Source: a virus
Virus record (IMG/VR): IMGVR_UViG_3300046028_005224
Span: 27,435 to 91,434 of that record
Strand: one strand, 5' to 3'
DNA: 64,000 nucleotides
Part shown: in pieces, positions 14,433 through 20,123 of the stretch
How positions within the stretch are numbered: position 1 is the first letter of the stretch
Layout: each line of letters starts with the position of its first letter
The notes under the pieces: model-generated
The model's input: the letters and a program-made list of their open reading frames with translations, nothing else
What the model was told of the DNA's origin: nothing
Databases searched by the model: none
Made by a program: the position numbers and the translations under genes

Positions 14433-14683
14433 TAGCGGATTTCAAAGTCCAATTTACGAACTTTACGTTGCCTTCTTGCTTCTTGATAAACAAGATCTTC
14501 GGCAGAAAAAATTGTCTTTTTACTAGATTCTTTTACTGAATTTAACATGACAATTTGTGTTAAATCAACTGCTGAGATTTTATCCCCACGTACAGTTGTC
14601 ATATTTGAACAACCACAACATCTAGTTTGTGTTGGATGGCTTTCTAATTCTTTATTACAAGTTTTGCATCTAATTTTTAACAT
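14432..14683 (-). CDS. Zinc-ribbon protein, 83 aa
   Basis: Started at ATG 14683 (MLKIRCKTCNKELESH). Two Cys pairs, CKTC and CCGC, 17 residues apart, form a zinc ribbon in the N-terminal third. The C-terminus is strongly basic (EARRQRKVRKLDFEIR). This suggests binding to nucleic acid or RNA polymerase. The family is not recognised. It sits behind its own promoter within an inverted repeat. Confidence 0.78.
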   Translation of the reverse strand: MLKIRCKTCNKELESHPTQTRCCGCSNMTTVRGDKISAVDLTQIVMLNSVKESSKKTIFSAEDLVYQEARRQRKVRKLDFEIR

Positions 14684-14719
14684 GTCACATATTATACTCA
14701 ATAAAGTATATATGTGACA
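14683..14719 (-). promoter_or_regulatory. Promoter built into a 37-bp inverted repeat
   Basis: Arms TGTCACATAT...ATACT and AGTAT...ATATGTGACA mirror each other. Within the repeat are a minus-strand -35 box TTGTCA (tgacaa at 14715-14720) and -10 box TATAAT (14691-14696), 18 bases apart. The ATG of the zinc-ribbon gene lies at the inner edge. The symmetry may be an operator for a dimeric regulator or a hairpin in the 5' region. Confidence 0.6.
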
Positions 14720-14721
14720 AA

Positions 14722-14793
14722 TGGGAAATGTCGGATTTGAACCAACGACCGTCTGCGTGTAAAGCAGCTGCGCTACCACTGCGCCAATCTCCC
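14722..14793 (-). tRNA. tRNA-Val (TAC)
   Basis: Acceptor GGGAGAT/ATTTCCC with one G-T pair, D arm GGCGCAGTGGTAGCGC, anticodon loop TTTACAC, T loop TTCAAAT. Its 3' end lies two bases from the -35 box of the next promoter. Confidence 0.9.
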
Positions 14794-14880
14794 AGGAGTG
14801 TTACGGCATTTTGGTTTATCTTTCCAACGCAAGTAACACAACTTGGTCTCTTTCTAGGCTATCTGCCTAACGAGTACCAA
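14794..14880 (-). other. Spacer between tRNA-Val and tRNA-Asn with hairpins
   Basis: 87 bases without a gene. On the minus strand it can form AGGC-AGATA-GCCT and a longer stem GTGTTAC / GTAACAC enclosing GTTGG / CCAAA. No T tract follows, so it is not a normal terminator. It may aid tRNA processing or be a remnant of a lost tRNA. Confidence 0.5.
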
Positions 14881-14952
14881 CTGCCCAGGCTGGGATCGAA
14901 CCAGCGACCAGTCGATTAACAGTCGAATGCTCTACCGCTGAGCTACTGGGCA
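14881..14952 (-). tRNA. tRNA-Asn (GTT)
   Basis: Acceptor TGCCCAG/CTGGGCA, discriminator G, D arm GCTCAGCGGTAGAGC, anticodon loop CTGTTAA, T loop TTCGATC. Confidence 0.93.
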
Positions 14953-14958
14953 ACAATA

Positions 14959-15129
14959 TTAAGGTTGTTTAGTTTCCATCATGTATTCTACTGTATTTGC
15001 AATGTCATTCATTGCATCACGAAGAAAAGGTTGTTGTCCAGATTCTTGACGAACAACTGGGCGGTGGTCATCTGTGAGTGACCATCTCCATTGTTTCATG
15101 TGAGAGCAATACCACAGATTAATTTTCAT
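14959..15129 (-). CDS. Small hypothetical protein, 56 aa
   Basis: Started at ATG 15129 (MKINLWYCSHMKQWRWSLTD), which overlaps the end of the preceding gene by 11 bases. Rich in Trp and His near the start, acidic and helical toward the end. Family not recognised. Confidence 0.65.
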   Translation of the reverse strand: MKINLWYCSHMKQWRWSLTDDHRPVVRQESGQQPFLRDAMNDIANTVEYMMETKQP

Positions 15130-15277
15130 GTTTGAAATATTCCAGTTCGATCCAATTAAGAAGTGTTTGGAAGGAATTGATTGCTGCTTGATTACAGTTG
15201 TCATCTTTCAATTTTTGAACATAATACTCCAATGCTTCAATCGCCATTTGGCGGTCTGTTTGCGAAATAAGTGACAT
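15119..15277 (-). CDS. Small hypothetical protein, 52 aa
   Basis: Started at ATG 15277 because of a clear ribosome site GGAGG six bases before it. MSLISQTDRQMAIEALEYYV and the rest form a mainly helical soluble protein. It follows tRNA-Leu in the same probable transcript. Confidence 0.68.
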   Translation of the reverse strand: MSLISQTDRQMAIEALEYYVQKLKDDNCNQAAINSFQTLLNWIELEYFKHEN

Positions 15278-15293
15278 GTGAACCTCCAGTAGG

Positions 15294-15374
15294 TGCCCGA
15301 AAGAGGACTTGAACCTCCACTCCTTACGGAACATGATCCTAAGTCATGCGTGGCTACCATTACACCATTCGGGC
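15294..15374 (-). tRNA. tRNA-Leu (TAG)
   Basis: An 81-base class II tRNA: acceptor GCCCGAA/TTCGGGC, anticodon stem CATGA/TCATG around CTTAGGA, long variable arm, T loop TTCAAGT. It stands directly behind the T tract of the porin terminator. Confidence 0.93.
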
Positions 15375-15418
15375 AAAAACCCCTATAGGGTATATAGCTA
15401 TTATACACCATATAGGGG
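15375..15418 (-). terminator. Porin terminator enclosing a promoter -10 box
   Basis: Minus strand CCCCTATA ... TATAGGGG with a 27-base loop, followed by TTTTT. The loop contains the TATAAT of the promoter at 15400-15429. Confidence 0.6.
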
Positions 15419-15429
15419 AAGGCTGTCAA
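15400..15429 (-). promoter_or_regulatory. Sigma-70 promoter for tRNA-Leu and following genes
   Basis: Minus strand TTGACA (15424-15429), 18 bases, TATAAT (15400-15405): both hexamers are exact. The -35 box begins four bases behind the porin stop codon. Confidence 0.85.
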
Positions 15430-15432
15430 CTA

Positions 15433-16935
15433 TCAGAAACGGAAGGTTGTCTGAATCACACCACCATAATTATCCGAAGCTTGCTTCAGACCTTGGTTGT
15501 TGGACACATAGAACACAGCAGGAGTTACGCTGATATTATCGCTAACTTTGTAACGATAGAATGCTTCCCACATAATCGCTTTCTGATCTGCTTTGAGTGA
15601 AGAAGCATTACCAGGAGCACCAATGGCGAAACCAGCAGCATTACCCTTAGAAAATACATCGCTCCACTGAGTACCAACAAACCAAGTTTGGGAGTCGGTA
15701 GCACCATTAGGAGTTGGACGGTTGTTAGAAACACTCACAGTGTTCCAACCATAAGCACCACTCACAGAAGGAATGATACCAGACTTCTTGGGTTGCCAGT
15801 ATGCGTTGAAAGCATAACCATTGGAGGTTTGGTTAGCAGCAAGAGCACCAGAACCACCACCGATAGCGTTGAAGTTACGAACACGAGTTCCTTCAGTACC
15901 GTAGCGGTAACCGAAAGCAACACCATACTGAGGAGCACGGTAACCAACCTGTGCCAGAGTGTTCAGAGAACCATCTTCATCAAACTGACCTTTGGTAGAA
16001 TCGTTTCCGTTCTGGGCAACATAGTTGATACCAGCAACAAAACCAGGCTTACCTTTCTTGGTAGGTTGAACCCACTGAGCACCGAAACCAGAACCAGTTG
16101 CCTTGTTGTAGACACCAGGAGCACCAGCAACAGAGAAGAAGTCCAGAATGTCTGAACGATAGGCAGTAGGAACCCAAGCCATCTCAGTGTTACGAACCTG
16201 AGCACCAGCAGTCAGAGTCATACCTTTGGTAAGACCAGGGAAGCTATAATACAGACGATCAAGAGTTACAGTGTTTGCATAAGTTTCTGCCTTGTCCAGT
16301 TTGAACAGAGACGAGGAAGAACCAAAGGGTTGACTGGAGAAATTACCAGAACGCAGACGGGTCTTCAACAGATCCTTACCAGTGAAGGAAGTATCAAAGC
16401 TCAGACGAACATCGTAGTTGAAAGCAGTGTTACCGACATTGCTGCTGTTAGCAAGACGAGCACCATCTACACCACCCAGAACGAAGGTTGCTTCACCTTT
16501 GAGTTTGGTTGTAGTGGAGAATTGAGTTGCTTGGAGAGTCCCAACTTGTTTCTCCAGTTTAGCAACACGACCTCGAATAACTTGCAGTTCGTTAGAGAAC
16601 TCATTAGCAAGACGCTGGAGTTCATCGGTAACTTCGGTTACACGATCAAGGCAAGCATTCAGAAGTGCTGCTGCCTCAAAGCGGGTCATTGCCTTTCCAC
16701 CAAGGAAAGTTCCATTCTCGTAACCAGCAACGCAACCATAACGCTCTACGAGGTTGCTGAGTGCCTGATATGCCCAATCTGTAGGTTGAACATCAGACAA
16801 TTTAGTAATACTTGAAACCTGCTCAGCGGAAGTATATTGGTTGACTGCTGCCATATTAAGATCTGCGGCATTCGCAGCAACAGGAGCAACCATTCCCAGA
16901 GCAACAGGTGCAAGCATAAGTTGTTTGAGTTTCAT
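15433..16935 (-). CDS. Cyanobacterial-type SLH/OprB outer-membrane porin
   Basis: A complete 500-residue outer-membrane protein of the cyanobacterial iron-uptake/carbohydrate porin type. A signal peptide ends at AANA-AD (23/24). An SLH domain follows at 46-99 (LSDVQPTDWAYQAL, YGCVAGYENGTFLGG, TRFEAAALL), then a coiled coil (101-135) and a long beta-barrel of aromatic, Gly-rich strands ending in TTFRF, the terminal Phe used for barrel assembly. No frameshift or stop interrupts it. Codon use looks richer in G+C than in the neighbours, which suggests transfer from a picocyanobacterial host. It lies among tRNAs, with its own strong early promoter. It could replace host porins for nutrient uptake or change the cell surface to exclude other phages; neither is shown. 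Confidence 0.92.
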   Translation of the reverse strand: MKLKQLMLAPVALGMVAPVAANAADLNMAAVNQYTSAEQVSSITKLSDVQPTDWAYQALSNLVERYGCVAGYENGTFLGGKAMTRFEAAALLNACLDRVTEVTDELQRLANEFSNELQVIRGRVAKLEKQVGTLQATQFSTTTKLKGEATFVLGGVDGARLANSSNVGNTAFNYDVRLSFDTSFTGKDLLKTRLRSGNFSSQPFGSSSSLFKLDKAETYANTVTLDRLYYSFPGLTKGMTLTAGAQVRNTEMAWVPTAYRSDILDFFSVAGAPGVYNKATGSGFGAQWVQPTKKGKPGFVAGINYVAQNGNDSTKGQFDEDGSLNTLAQVGYRAPQYGVAFGYRYGTEGTRVRNFNAIGGGSGALAANQTSNGYAFNAYWQPKKSGIIPSVSGAYGWNTVSVSNNRPTPNGATDSQTWFVGTQWSDVFSKGNAAGFAIGAPGNASSLKADQKAIMWEAFYRYKVSDNISVTPAVFYVSNNQGLKQASDNYGGVIQTTFRF

Positions 16936-17004
16936 AAAAGTTTGTATTGTTATTAAACGACAATAGTGTTTAGAAGTCTTAAAAAAATCTTAAGACACAA
17001 GGAT

Positions 17005-17033
17005 ATACTAAGATATTTTCGTGTGTATGTCAA
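17005..17033 (-). promoter_or_regulatory. Sigma-70 promoter of the porin gene
   Basis: Minus strand TTGACA (17028-17033), 17 bases, TAGTAT (17005-17010), about 70 bases before the porin start. The leader contains a TCTTAAGA...TTTTTTTAAGA inverted repeat. Confidence 0.8.
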
Positions 17034-17050
17034 CTAAGATTTGGTTAAGA

Positions 17051-17121
17051 AGCGGACAACGGGGATCGAACCCGTGACTGGAGCTTGGAAGGCTCAGATG
17101 TTACCTCTACACCATGTCCGC
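17051..17121 (-). tRNA. tRNA-Gly (TCC)
   Basis: Acceptor GCGGACA/TGTCCGC, anticodon loop CTTCCAA, T loop TTCGATC. Reads GGA/GGG. Confidence 0.93.
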
Positions 17122-17125
17122 AAGG

Positions 17126-17198
<73 letters not shown>

Positions 17199-17206
17199 AT
17201 GAGAAT

Positions 17207-17235
17207 ATTATATCAGATTTTGGGGCAATCGTCAA
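17207..17235 (-). promoter_or_regulatory. Sigma-70 promoter of the tRNA-Arg/tRNA-Gly pair
   Basis: Minus strand TTGACG (17230-17235), 17 bases, TATAAT (17207-17212). It overlaps the last codons of the lipoprotein gene and starts transcription just before tRNA-Arg. Confidence 0.8.
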
Positions 17236-17626
17236 CCCATGGGGCACAGATCCTCATGGGTGGGGCGAGTGACTTACACTCGTTAGTATAGCACACTTTT
17301 TCATCGTTTGCTTCTTCAACATAACGAGGTCGGTACTTCCTGTTTGCTTCTTCTATTATTCTATCATACTCTGGGGTTACTTTGTCAATAGCATCCCCAA
17401 CTGCTTTCTGTGATCTACAAGTTATGATCTCATCAATCTTCAGTTTTACATCCTCTAATACTTCGATATTTAGTGGTCGTGTGACTTGATCTACCACACA
17501 CCAAATTTTTTCTTCTGGCATAGCAACGCAACTAGCTAGTCCAGATACAACAAAAGCAAGAACTCCAGACACAATCATCATGTCTTTTGTACTTACTTTC
17601 TTCTTACCTATTTGAAAATTAAACAT
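17213..17626 (-). CDS. Predicted lipoprotein, possible outer-membrane spanin-like lysis protein
   Basis: A 137-residue protein with a short basic N-terminus, a hydrophobic segment at 16-32 and a lipobox LASC (C33). After cleavage the mature part would be a lipid-anchored periplasmic protein, charged and helical, with four more Cys residues near the C-terminus (CYTNEC, CAPWVDDC). It follows the endolysin gene, the usual place of spanins, and has its own late promoter. Sequence similarity to known spanins is not evident, so that role is inferred. Confidence 0.65.
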   Translation of the reverse strand: MFNFQIGKKKVSTKDMMIVSGVLAFVVSGLASCVAMPEEKIWCVVDQVTRPLNIEVLEDVKLKIDEIITCRSQKAVGDAIDKVTPEYDRIIEEANRKYRPRYVEEANDEKVCYTNECKSLAPPMRICAPWVDDCPKI

Positions 17627-17632
17627 GGTAAG

Positions 17633-17653
17633 GGGGTGTGATCAGCACCCCCT
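17633..17653 (-). other. GC-rich hairpin in the lipoprotein leader
   Basis: GGGGGTG-CTGATCA-CACCCCC on the minus strand, between the late box and the ATG at 17626. No T tract follows; it may stabilise the mRNA or limit access to the start region. Confidence 0.6.
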
Positions 17654-17660
17654 ATTTATT
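17653..17660 (-). promoter_or_regulatory. Late promoter box AATAAATA
   Basis: A minus-strand match to NATAAATA in the gap between endolysin and lipoprotein genes. Confidence 0.6.
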
Positions 17661-17668
17661 CTATTTTG

Positions 17669-18298
17669 TCAAACTTCTACCTTGATCAGCTTGGAAGCAT
17701 ATTCATATGCATAAGATGTACGAGCACCATGATGCCCCCATCCGATCCAACTATACGCATAGTCCATGTAACGGTCAATAGATTTCCCAGGAGTCTTCAT
17801 ACGCTCCTCAATCTTTTGCCATTGGACTTCATTTGTTAGATAACGAAGTTGCGTGTGAAGTGTTGATGGTGAACCACCATACTTCTTAGCGAAATCACCC
17901 AATCCATAATATCGATTGGCAGATGTCCATTGAATCAGTCCGTAACCGCGTCCACAGTTACCCCAACTGGTTCTGCTACCACCTTCACAAATGTTAGGAA
18001 CAAAAGTTGATTCCTGACGAATATTACCCATGATGGTAGCAAGGGCGTTTCTGTCTTTAATTCCAATGTTCTGGAAGTATTCCAGAGCTACATTTTCATT
18101 TTCATTACACCCTTTACAAATTAGCCTTTTCTCTTTAGGTTTTTCGGGAGCAACCTCTTTGGTCGCTGTCAGTGTTTCAAACTCCTTAATAATAGAAAAC
18201 GGCGGAGGAGCCGTCAAAGGAGGAAACAGGGGCAGTGTTGCCACGTTGGTTGTAACCGTTGCCAAAAAAGGCAGGGCTACAGTAAAGAATTGTTGCAC
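17669..18298 (-). CDS. Endolysin of the phage tail lysozyme (Phage_lysozyme2) type with N-terminal membrane signal
   Basis: A 209-residue cell-wall hydrolase starting at GTG 18298. An uncleaved or cleaved hydrophobic N-terminus (4-20) and a Pro/Lys-rich linker with a CKGC pair (about 30-65) lead into the catalytic domain: IMGNIRQESTFVP with catalytic E96, GYGLIQWTSANRY, and C-terminal YSWIGWGHHG. The membrane signal suggests export through the host Sec system, as in SAR endolysins, so holin need may be low (inference). A late box lies about 100 bases upstream. Confidence 0.82.
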   Translation of the reverse strand: MQQFFTVALPFLATVTTNVATLPLFPPLTAPPPFSIIKEFETLTATKEVAPEKPKEKRLICKGCNENENVALEYFQNIGIKDRNALATIMGNIRQESTFVPNICEGGSRTSWGNCGRGYGLIQWTSANRYYGLGDFAKKYGGSPSTLHTQLRYLTNEVQWQKIEERMKTPGKSIDRYMDYAYSWIGWGHHGARTSYAYEYASKLIKVEV

Positions 18299-18400
18299 TA
18301 GGTTAAATTGAACTCTACATCCGTATAGGAAAAGCGCACTTCCCCTTTCTCAAGGGGCAGATCCCACGGCTCTAATTGTCACATAGAAATGATGTTGGTC

Positions 18401-18408
18401 TATTTATT
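18401..18408 (-). promoter_or_regulatory. Late promoter box AATAAATA
   Basis: A minus-strand NATAAATA match overlapping the stop of the gene at 18404. The 100-base leader before the endolysin GTG contains a CCCCTT-GAGA-AAGGGG hairpin. Confidence 0.55.
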
Positions 18409-18598
18409 GTTCTAAAAGACACATAATATAGTAGTCTCCATAATCTTCTTGAAACCAAACATCAAATTCCCTAGACAAAGCCTCAGCTTCTTTGATCTTC
18501 CCACTATCGTAAAGTTCAAAGATTTGATCGATAGCATGTTGAATGCTACCCTTTACAACCTTTTTGAGGTTTATCTCTTGTGAGTTTGTAAGGGACAT
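18404..18598 (-). CDS. Small hypothetical protein, 64 aa
   Basis: A 64-residue helical protein (MSLTNSQEINLKKVVKGSIQ start, acidic C-terminus WFQEDYGDYY). Family not recognised. It has its own early promoter at 18620-18648. Confidence 0.65.
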   Translation of the reverse strand: MSLTNSQEINLKKVVKGSIQHAIDQIFELYDSGKIKEAEALSREFDVWFQEDYGDYYIMCLLEQ

Positions 18599-18619
18599 TG
18601 TTTCTATGTGAACCTACCT

Positions 18620-18648
18620 ACTATATCATATAGGCTCAGTTGTGTCAA
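18620..18648 (-). promoter_or_regulatory. Sigma-70 promoter
   Basis: Minus strand TTGACA (18643-18648), 17 bases, TATAGT (18620-18625). It lies in the last codons of the nuclease gene and faces the gene at 18598. Confidence 0.78.
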
Positions 18649-18979
18649 TCCTTCCAATTAATTTAATAAACGTTTCGGCATCAATGACTACCAAAGGTTT
18701 CTTGTGATTCTTTTTCATGACCACGATTGGTTCATATGTACCAGCATTTACTTTTGCCTGTTCGTATGCTTCCCAAACATTAAGCTTTTCTACATTCTTA
18801 CATTCAATGCTGAATGGAAATTTTTGCCTAGCAGCTCTAGCCATGATAAGATCTTCTCCACCAGCACCCATTGATCTAGATTCAATATCTTCTGGGTGAA
18901 TGTTTAGTTGTTCAATTAATTGATCCCTAACCCACTTCTGTAGATTCCTACCCTTTGCTTTACACGATTGTGGTTTCAT
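18626..18979 (-). CDS. PD-(D/E)XK-type nuclease, small
   Basis: A 117-residue protein with a compact restriction-like core: SRSMGAGGEDLIM with the metal-binding Asp, then FPFSIECKNVEKLNVW with the E-x-K pair, and VVMKKNHKKPLVVIDAE. An N-terminal KAKGRNLQKWVRDQL helix binds DNA in related proteins. Similar small nucleases occur in cyanophages, where host DNA breakdown or recombination is supposed. It stands between the riboswitch operon and the lysis genes. Confidence 0.72.
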   Translation of the reverse strand: MKPQSCKAKGRNLQKWVRDQLIEQLNIHPEDIESRSMGAGGEDLIMARAARQKFPFSIECKNVEKLNVWEAYEQAKVNAGTYEPIVVMKKNHKKPLVVIDAETFIKLIGRIDTTEPI

Positions 18980-19007
18980 TCATAATCTTATAAGATAATG
19001 TATATAT

Positions 19008-19031
19008 TAAAAAGGGAGGTGTTACCCTCCC
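19008..19031 (-). terminator. Terminator of the glutamine-riboswitch operon
   Basis: Minus strand GGGAGGG-TAACA-CCTCCC followed by TTTTTAA. It lies seven bases behind the stop of the 27-residue ORF and closes the operon. Confidence 0.88.
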
Positions 19032-19037
19032 AATCTA

Positions 19038-19121
19038 TCATTTCATCGCCATTACAAGCTGTGCTGTATGTAAGCGATTTTGTTTTTGAATTTGTTTACG
19101 GATTACATTCAACCAGTTCAT
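19038..19121 (-). CDS. Micro-peptide, 27 aa, third gene of riboswitch operon
   Basis: MNWLNVIRKQIQKQNRLHTA plus seven residues: a basic amphipathic helix. Its ATG overlaps the stop of the DUF4278 gene as ATGA, so translation is probably coupled. No known family; coding status rests on overlap and operon position. Confidence 0.5.
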   Translation of the reverse strand: MNWLNVIRKQIQKQNRLHTAQLVMAMK

Positions 19122-19276
19122 TTTGCTACCTCCGAGTTTTTGCAAGGACGATAAGCAACACCGCGATAGGTGTTTGTTGGATGTGCTGGTGCATGTGTTT
19201 CTGAATACCAGTGCTGATATTCTTGCTTGGCGGTGTCAGTATTATACTGACAACCACGATAGGTTGCTTGTGACAT
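19118..19276 (-). CDS. DUF4278-like small protein, 52 aa
   Basis: A 52-residue protein with two copies of the DUF4278 motif: TYRGCQY at 5-11 and TYRGVAYRP near 36-44. DUF4278 is a small cyanobacterial family of unknown function, also seen in cyanophages. A strong ribosome site AAGGAG stands eight bases before ATG 19276. It is the second gene of the riboswitch operon. Confidence 0.75.
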   Translation of the reverse strand: MSQATYRGCQYNTDTAKQEYQHWYSETHAPAHPTNTYRGVAYRPCKNSEVAK

Positions 19277-19315
19277 TAGGTGTCTCCTTAGTTTTTTAGG
19301 TTAAAGAGCGTTCCT

Positions 19316-19468
19316 TCAGTCGGCTTTTGCGTCTATGGGGCAATTCTTTGGGGTAATTTGTTTGATTTCCCAAATAATATCATTCTTCACATGATTAGGA
19401 ATGCTGTGTTTAAGAACTCTTCCTGTCATTAATTGTGATTGTAAGCAAGTGAGAATGACTGCTTCCAT
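19316..19468 (-). CDS. Riboswitch downstream peptide, 50 aa
   Basis: A 50-residue ORF (MEAVILTCLQSQLMTGRVLK, then HSIPNHVKNDIIWEI and onward, ending PIDAKAD) that starts 13 bases behind the riboswitch-like RNA. Short ORFs in this position define the 'downstream-peptide' glutamine riboswitch class of cyanobacteria and cyanophages. The N-terminal half is hydrophobic enough for a helix; the rest is polar. Function unknown; glutamine-dependent control of host nitrogen metabolism is an inference. Confidence 0.75.
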   Translation of the reverse strand: MEAVILTCLQSQLMTGRVLKHSIPNHVKNDIIWEIKQITPKNCPIDAKAD

Positions 19469-19470
19469 AG

Positions 19471-19532
19471 ATGAACGATCCGTTCCGAGTCGGCTTACTT
19501 CCGTTCGCTATTCGGAAATAGCGAATGAACGT
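19471..19532 (-). promoter_or_regulatory. Glutamine riboswitch-like RNA (downstream-peptide/glnA type)
   Basis: On the minus strand CGTTCA (P1 5' arm), a perfect hairpin TTCGCTATT-TCCG-AATAGCGAA, the conserved-looking CGGAAGTAAG segment, CCGACTCGG and GGAACG (P1 3' arm) follow in the order of the glnA/downstream-peptide glutamine riboswitch. The known consensus has GTTCA, GGAAGTAG and GGAACG at the same places. A second CGTTC, just before the ATG, can pair with the same GAACG arm instead of P1. The RNA begins at the expected start of transcription. Confidence 0.8.
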
Positions 19533-19538
19533 AAGGTC

Positions 19539-19567
19539 AGTATAGACCTTGTAAGTTATATAGTCAA
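19539..19567 (-). promoter_or_regulatory. Sigma-70 promoter of the riboswitch operon
   Basis: Minus strand TTGACT (19562-19567), 17 bases, TATACT (19539-19544). The predicted start near 19532 coincides with the first base of the riboswitch P1 stem. Confidence 0.85.
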
Positions 19568-19595
19568 GTAATTTTGTAATTTTTGATACAATTAT

Positions 19596-20120
19596 TTACT
19601 TTAGATAATTTAAATTTAATGTTATTCTTGCTTTTTTTGATGGCATTGAACTTGAGTGGAGGGTTTTTCCATCAAAAAGAACAGTTCTTCCTTTTTTAGG
19701 AGTTACTCGTTCTATAATATTTTTATTATCATCAAAGAAAAACGTATCTCCATCACATTCATTAATATAATATAAAACTACATTATGTGGCTCTGCCATA
19801 TCAACGTGAGGATTGTTATGAAGTTTTGAGTTAGCCAATGGCAGATATAATCCAAATCTTGCACGTACTACATTTTCATGTTTTAAATTAAATGCATTAC
19901 TTATCATCAAGATTGGAATTTTAAAAAATATCCCAACATTACTAAACTGATCAAAGTTATCTATACCAAGATGACCGAATGCTGGGTTACCTTTCATTGC
20001 AGGAAATGCAGTGTCATTTAGAAAACTCCAAGGAAAGTTTTCTTCAAAACACGATTCCTCTAGATAGTCTTGAATATAAGACGGGAATACATCATCAATA
20101 ATTTTTACAAGGTCTGTCAT
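19596..20120 (-). CDS. 2OG-Fe(II) oxygenase family protein
   Basis: A 174-residue 2OG-Fe(II) oxygenase-like protein: NPHVDMAEPHNVVLYYI (HxD), GDTFFFDD, RTVLFDGKTLHSSSMP (distal His) and ARITLNLNY (Arg). It starts three bases behind the nrdB stop. Its function is unknown; protein hydroxylation is one possibility. Confidence 0.82.
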   Translation of the reverse strand: MTDLVKIIDDVFPSYIQDYLEESCFEENFPWSFLNDTAFPAMKGNPAFGHLGIDNFDQFSNVGIFFKIPILMISNAFNLKHENVVRARFGLYLPLANSKLHNNPHVDMAEPHNVVLYYINECDGDTFFFDDNKNIIERVTPKKGRTVLFDGKTLHSSSMPSKKARITLNLNYLK

Positions 20121-20123
20121 AGA

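Noticed and set aside
15688-16815. Long plus-strand frames opposite the porin gene (about 155 and 161 codons)
   Set aside because: Codon mirror images of a G+C-richer gene, Ser/Thr-rich without domain features or ribosome sites.
18300-18400. A possible tRNA or tmRNA fragment in the endolysin leader
   Set aside because: No cloverleaf, no T loop and no acceptor stem could be formed; only a short CCCCTT/AAGGGG hairpin is present.
19304-19322. A second riboswitch-like 3' half (GACTGAAGGAACGC) behind the 50-residue peptide
   Set aside because: It resembles the glutamine-motif 3' end, but no matching GTTCA/GGAAGTAG 5' half lies within 100 bases; probably chance or a relic.
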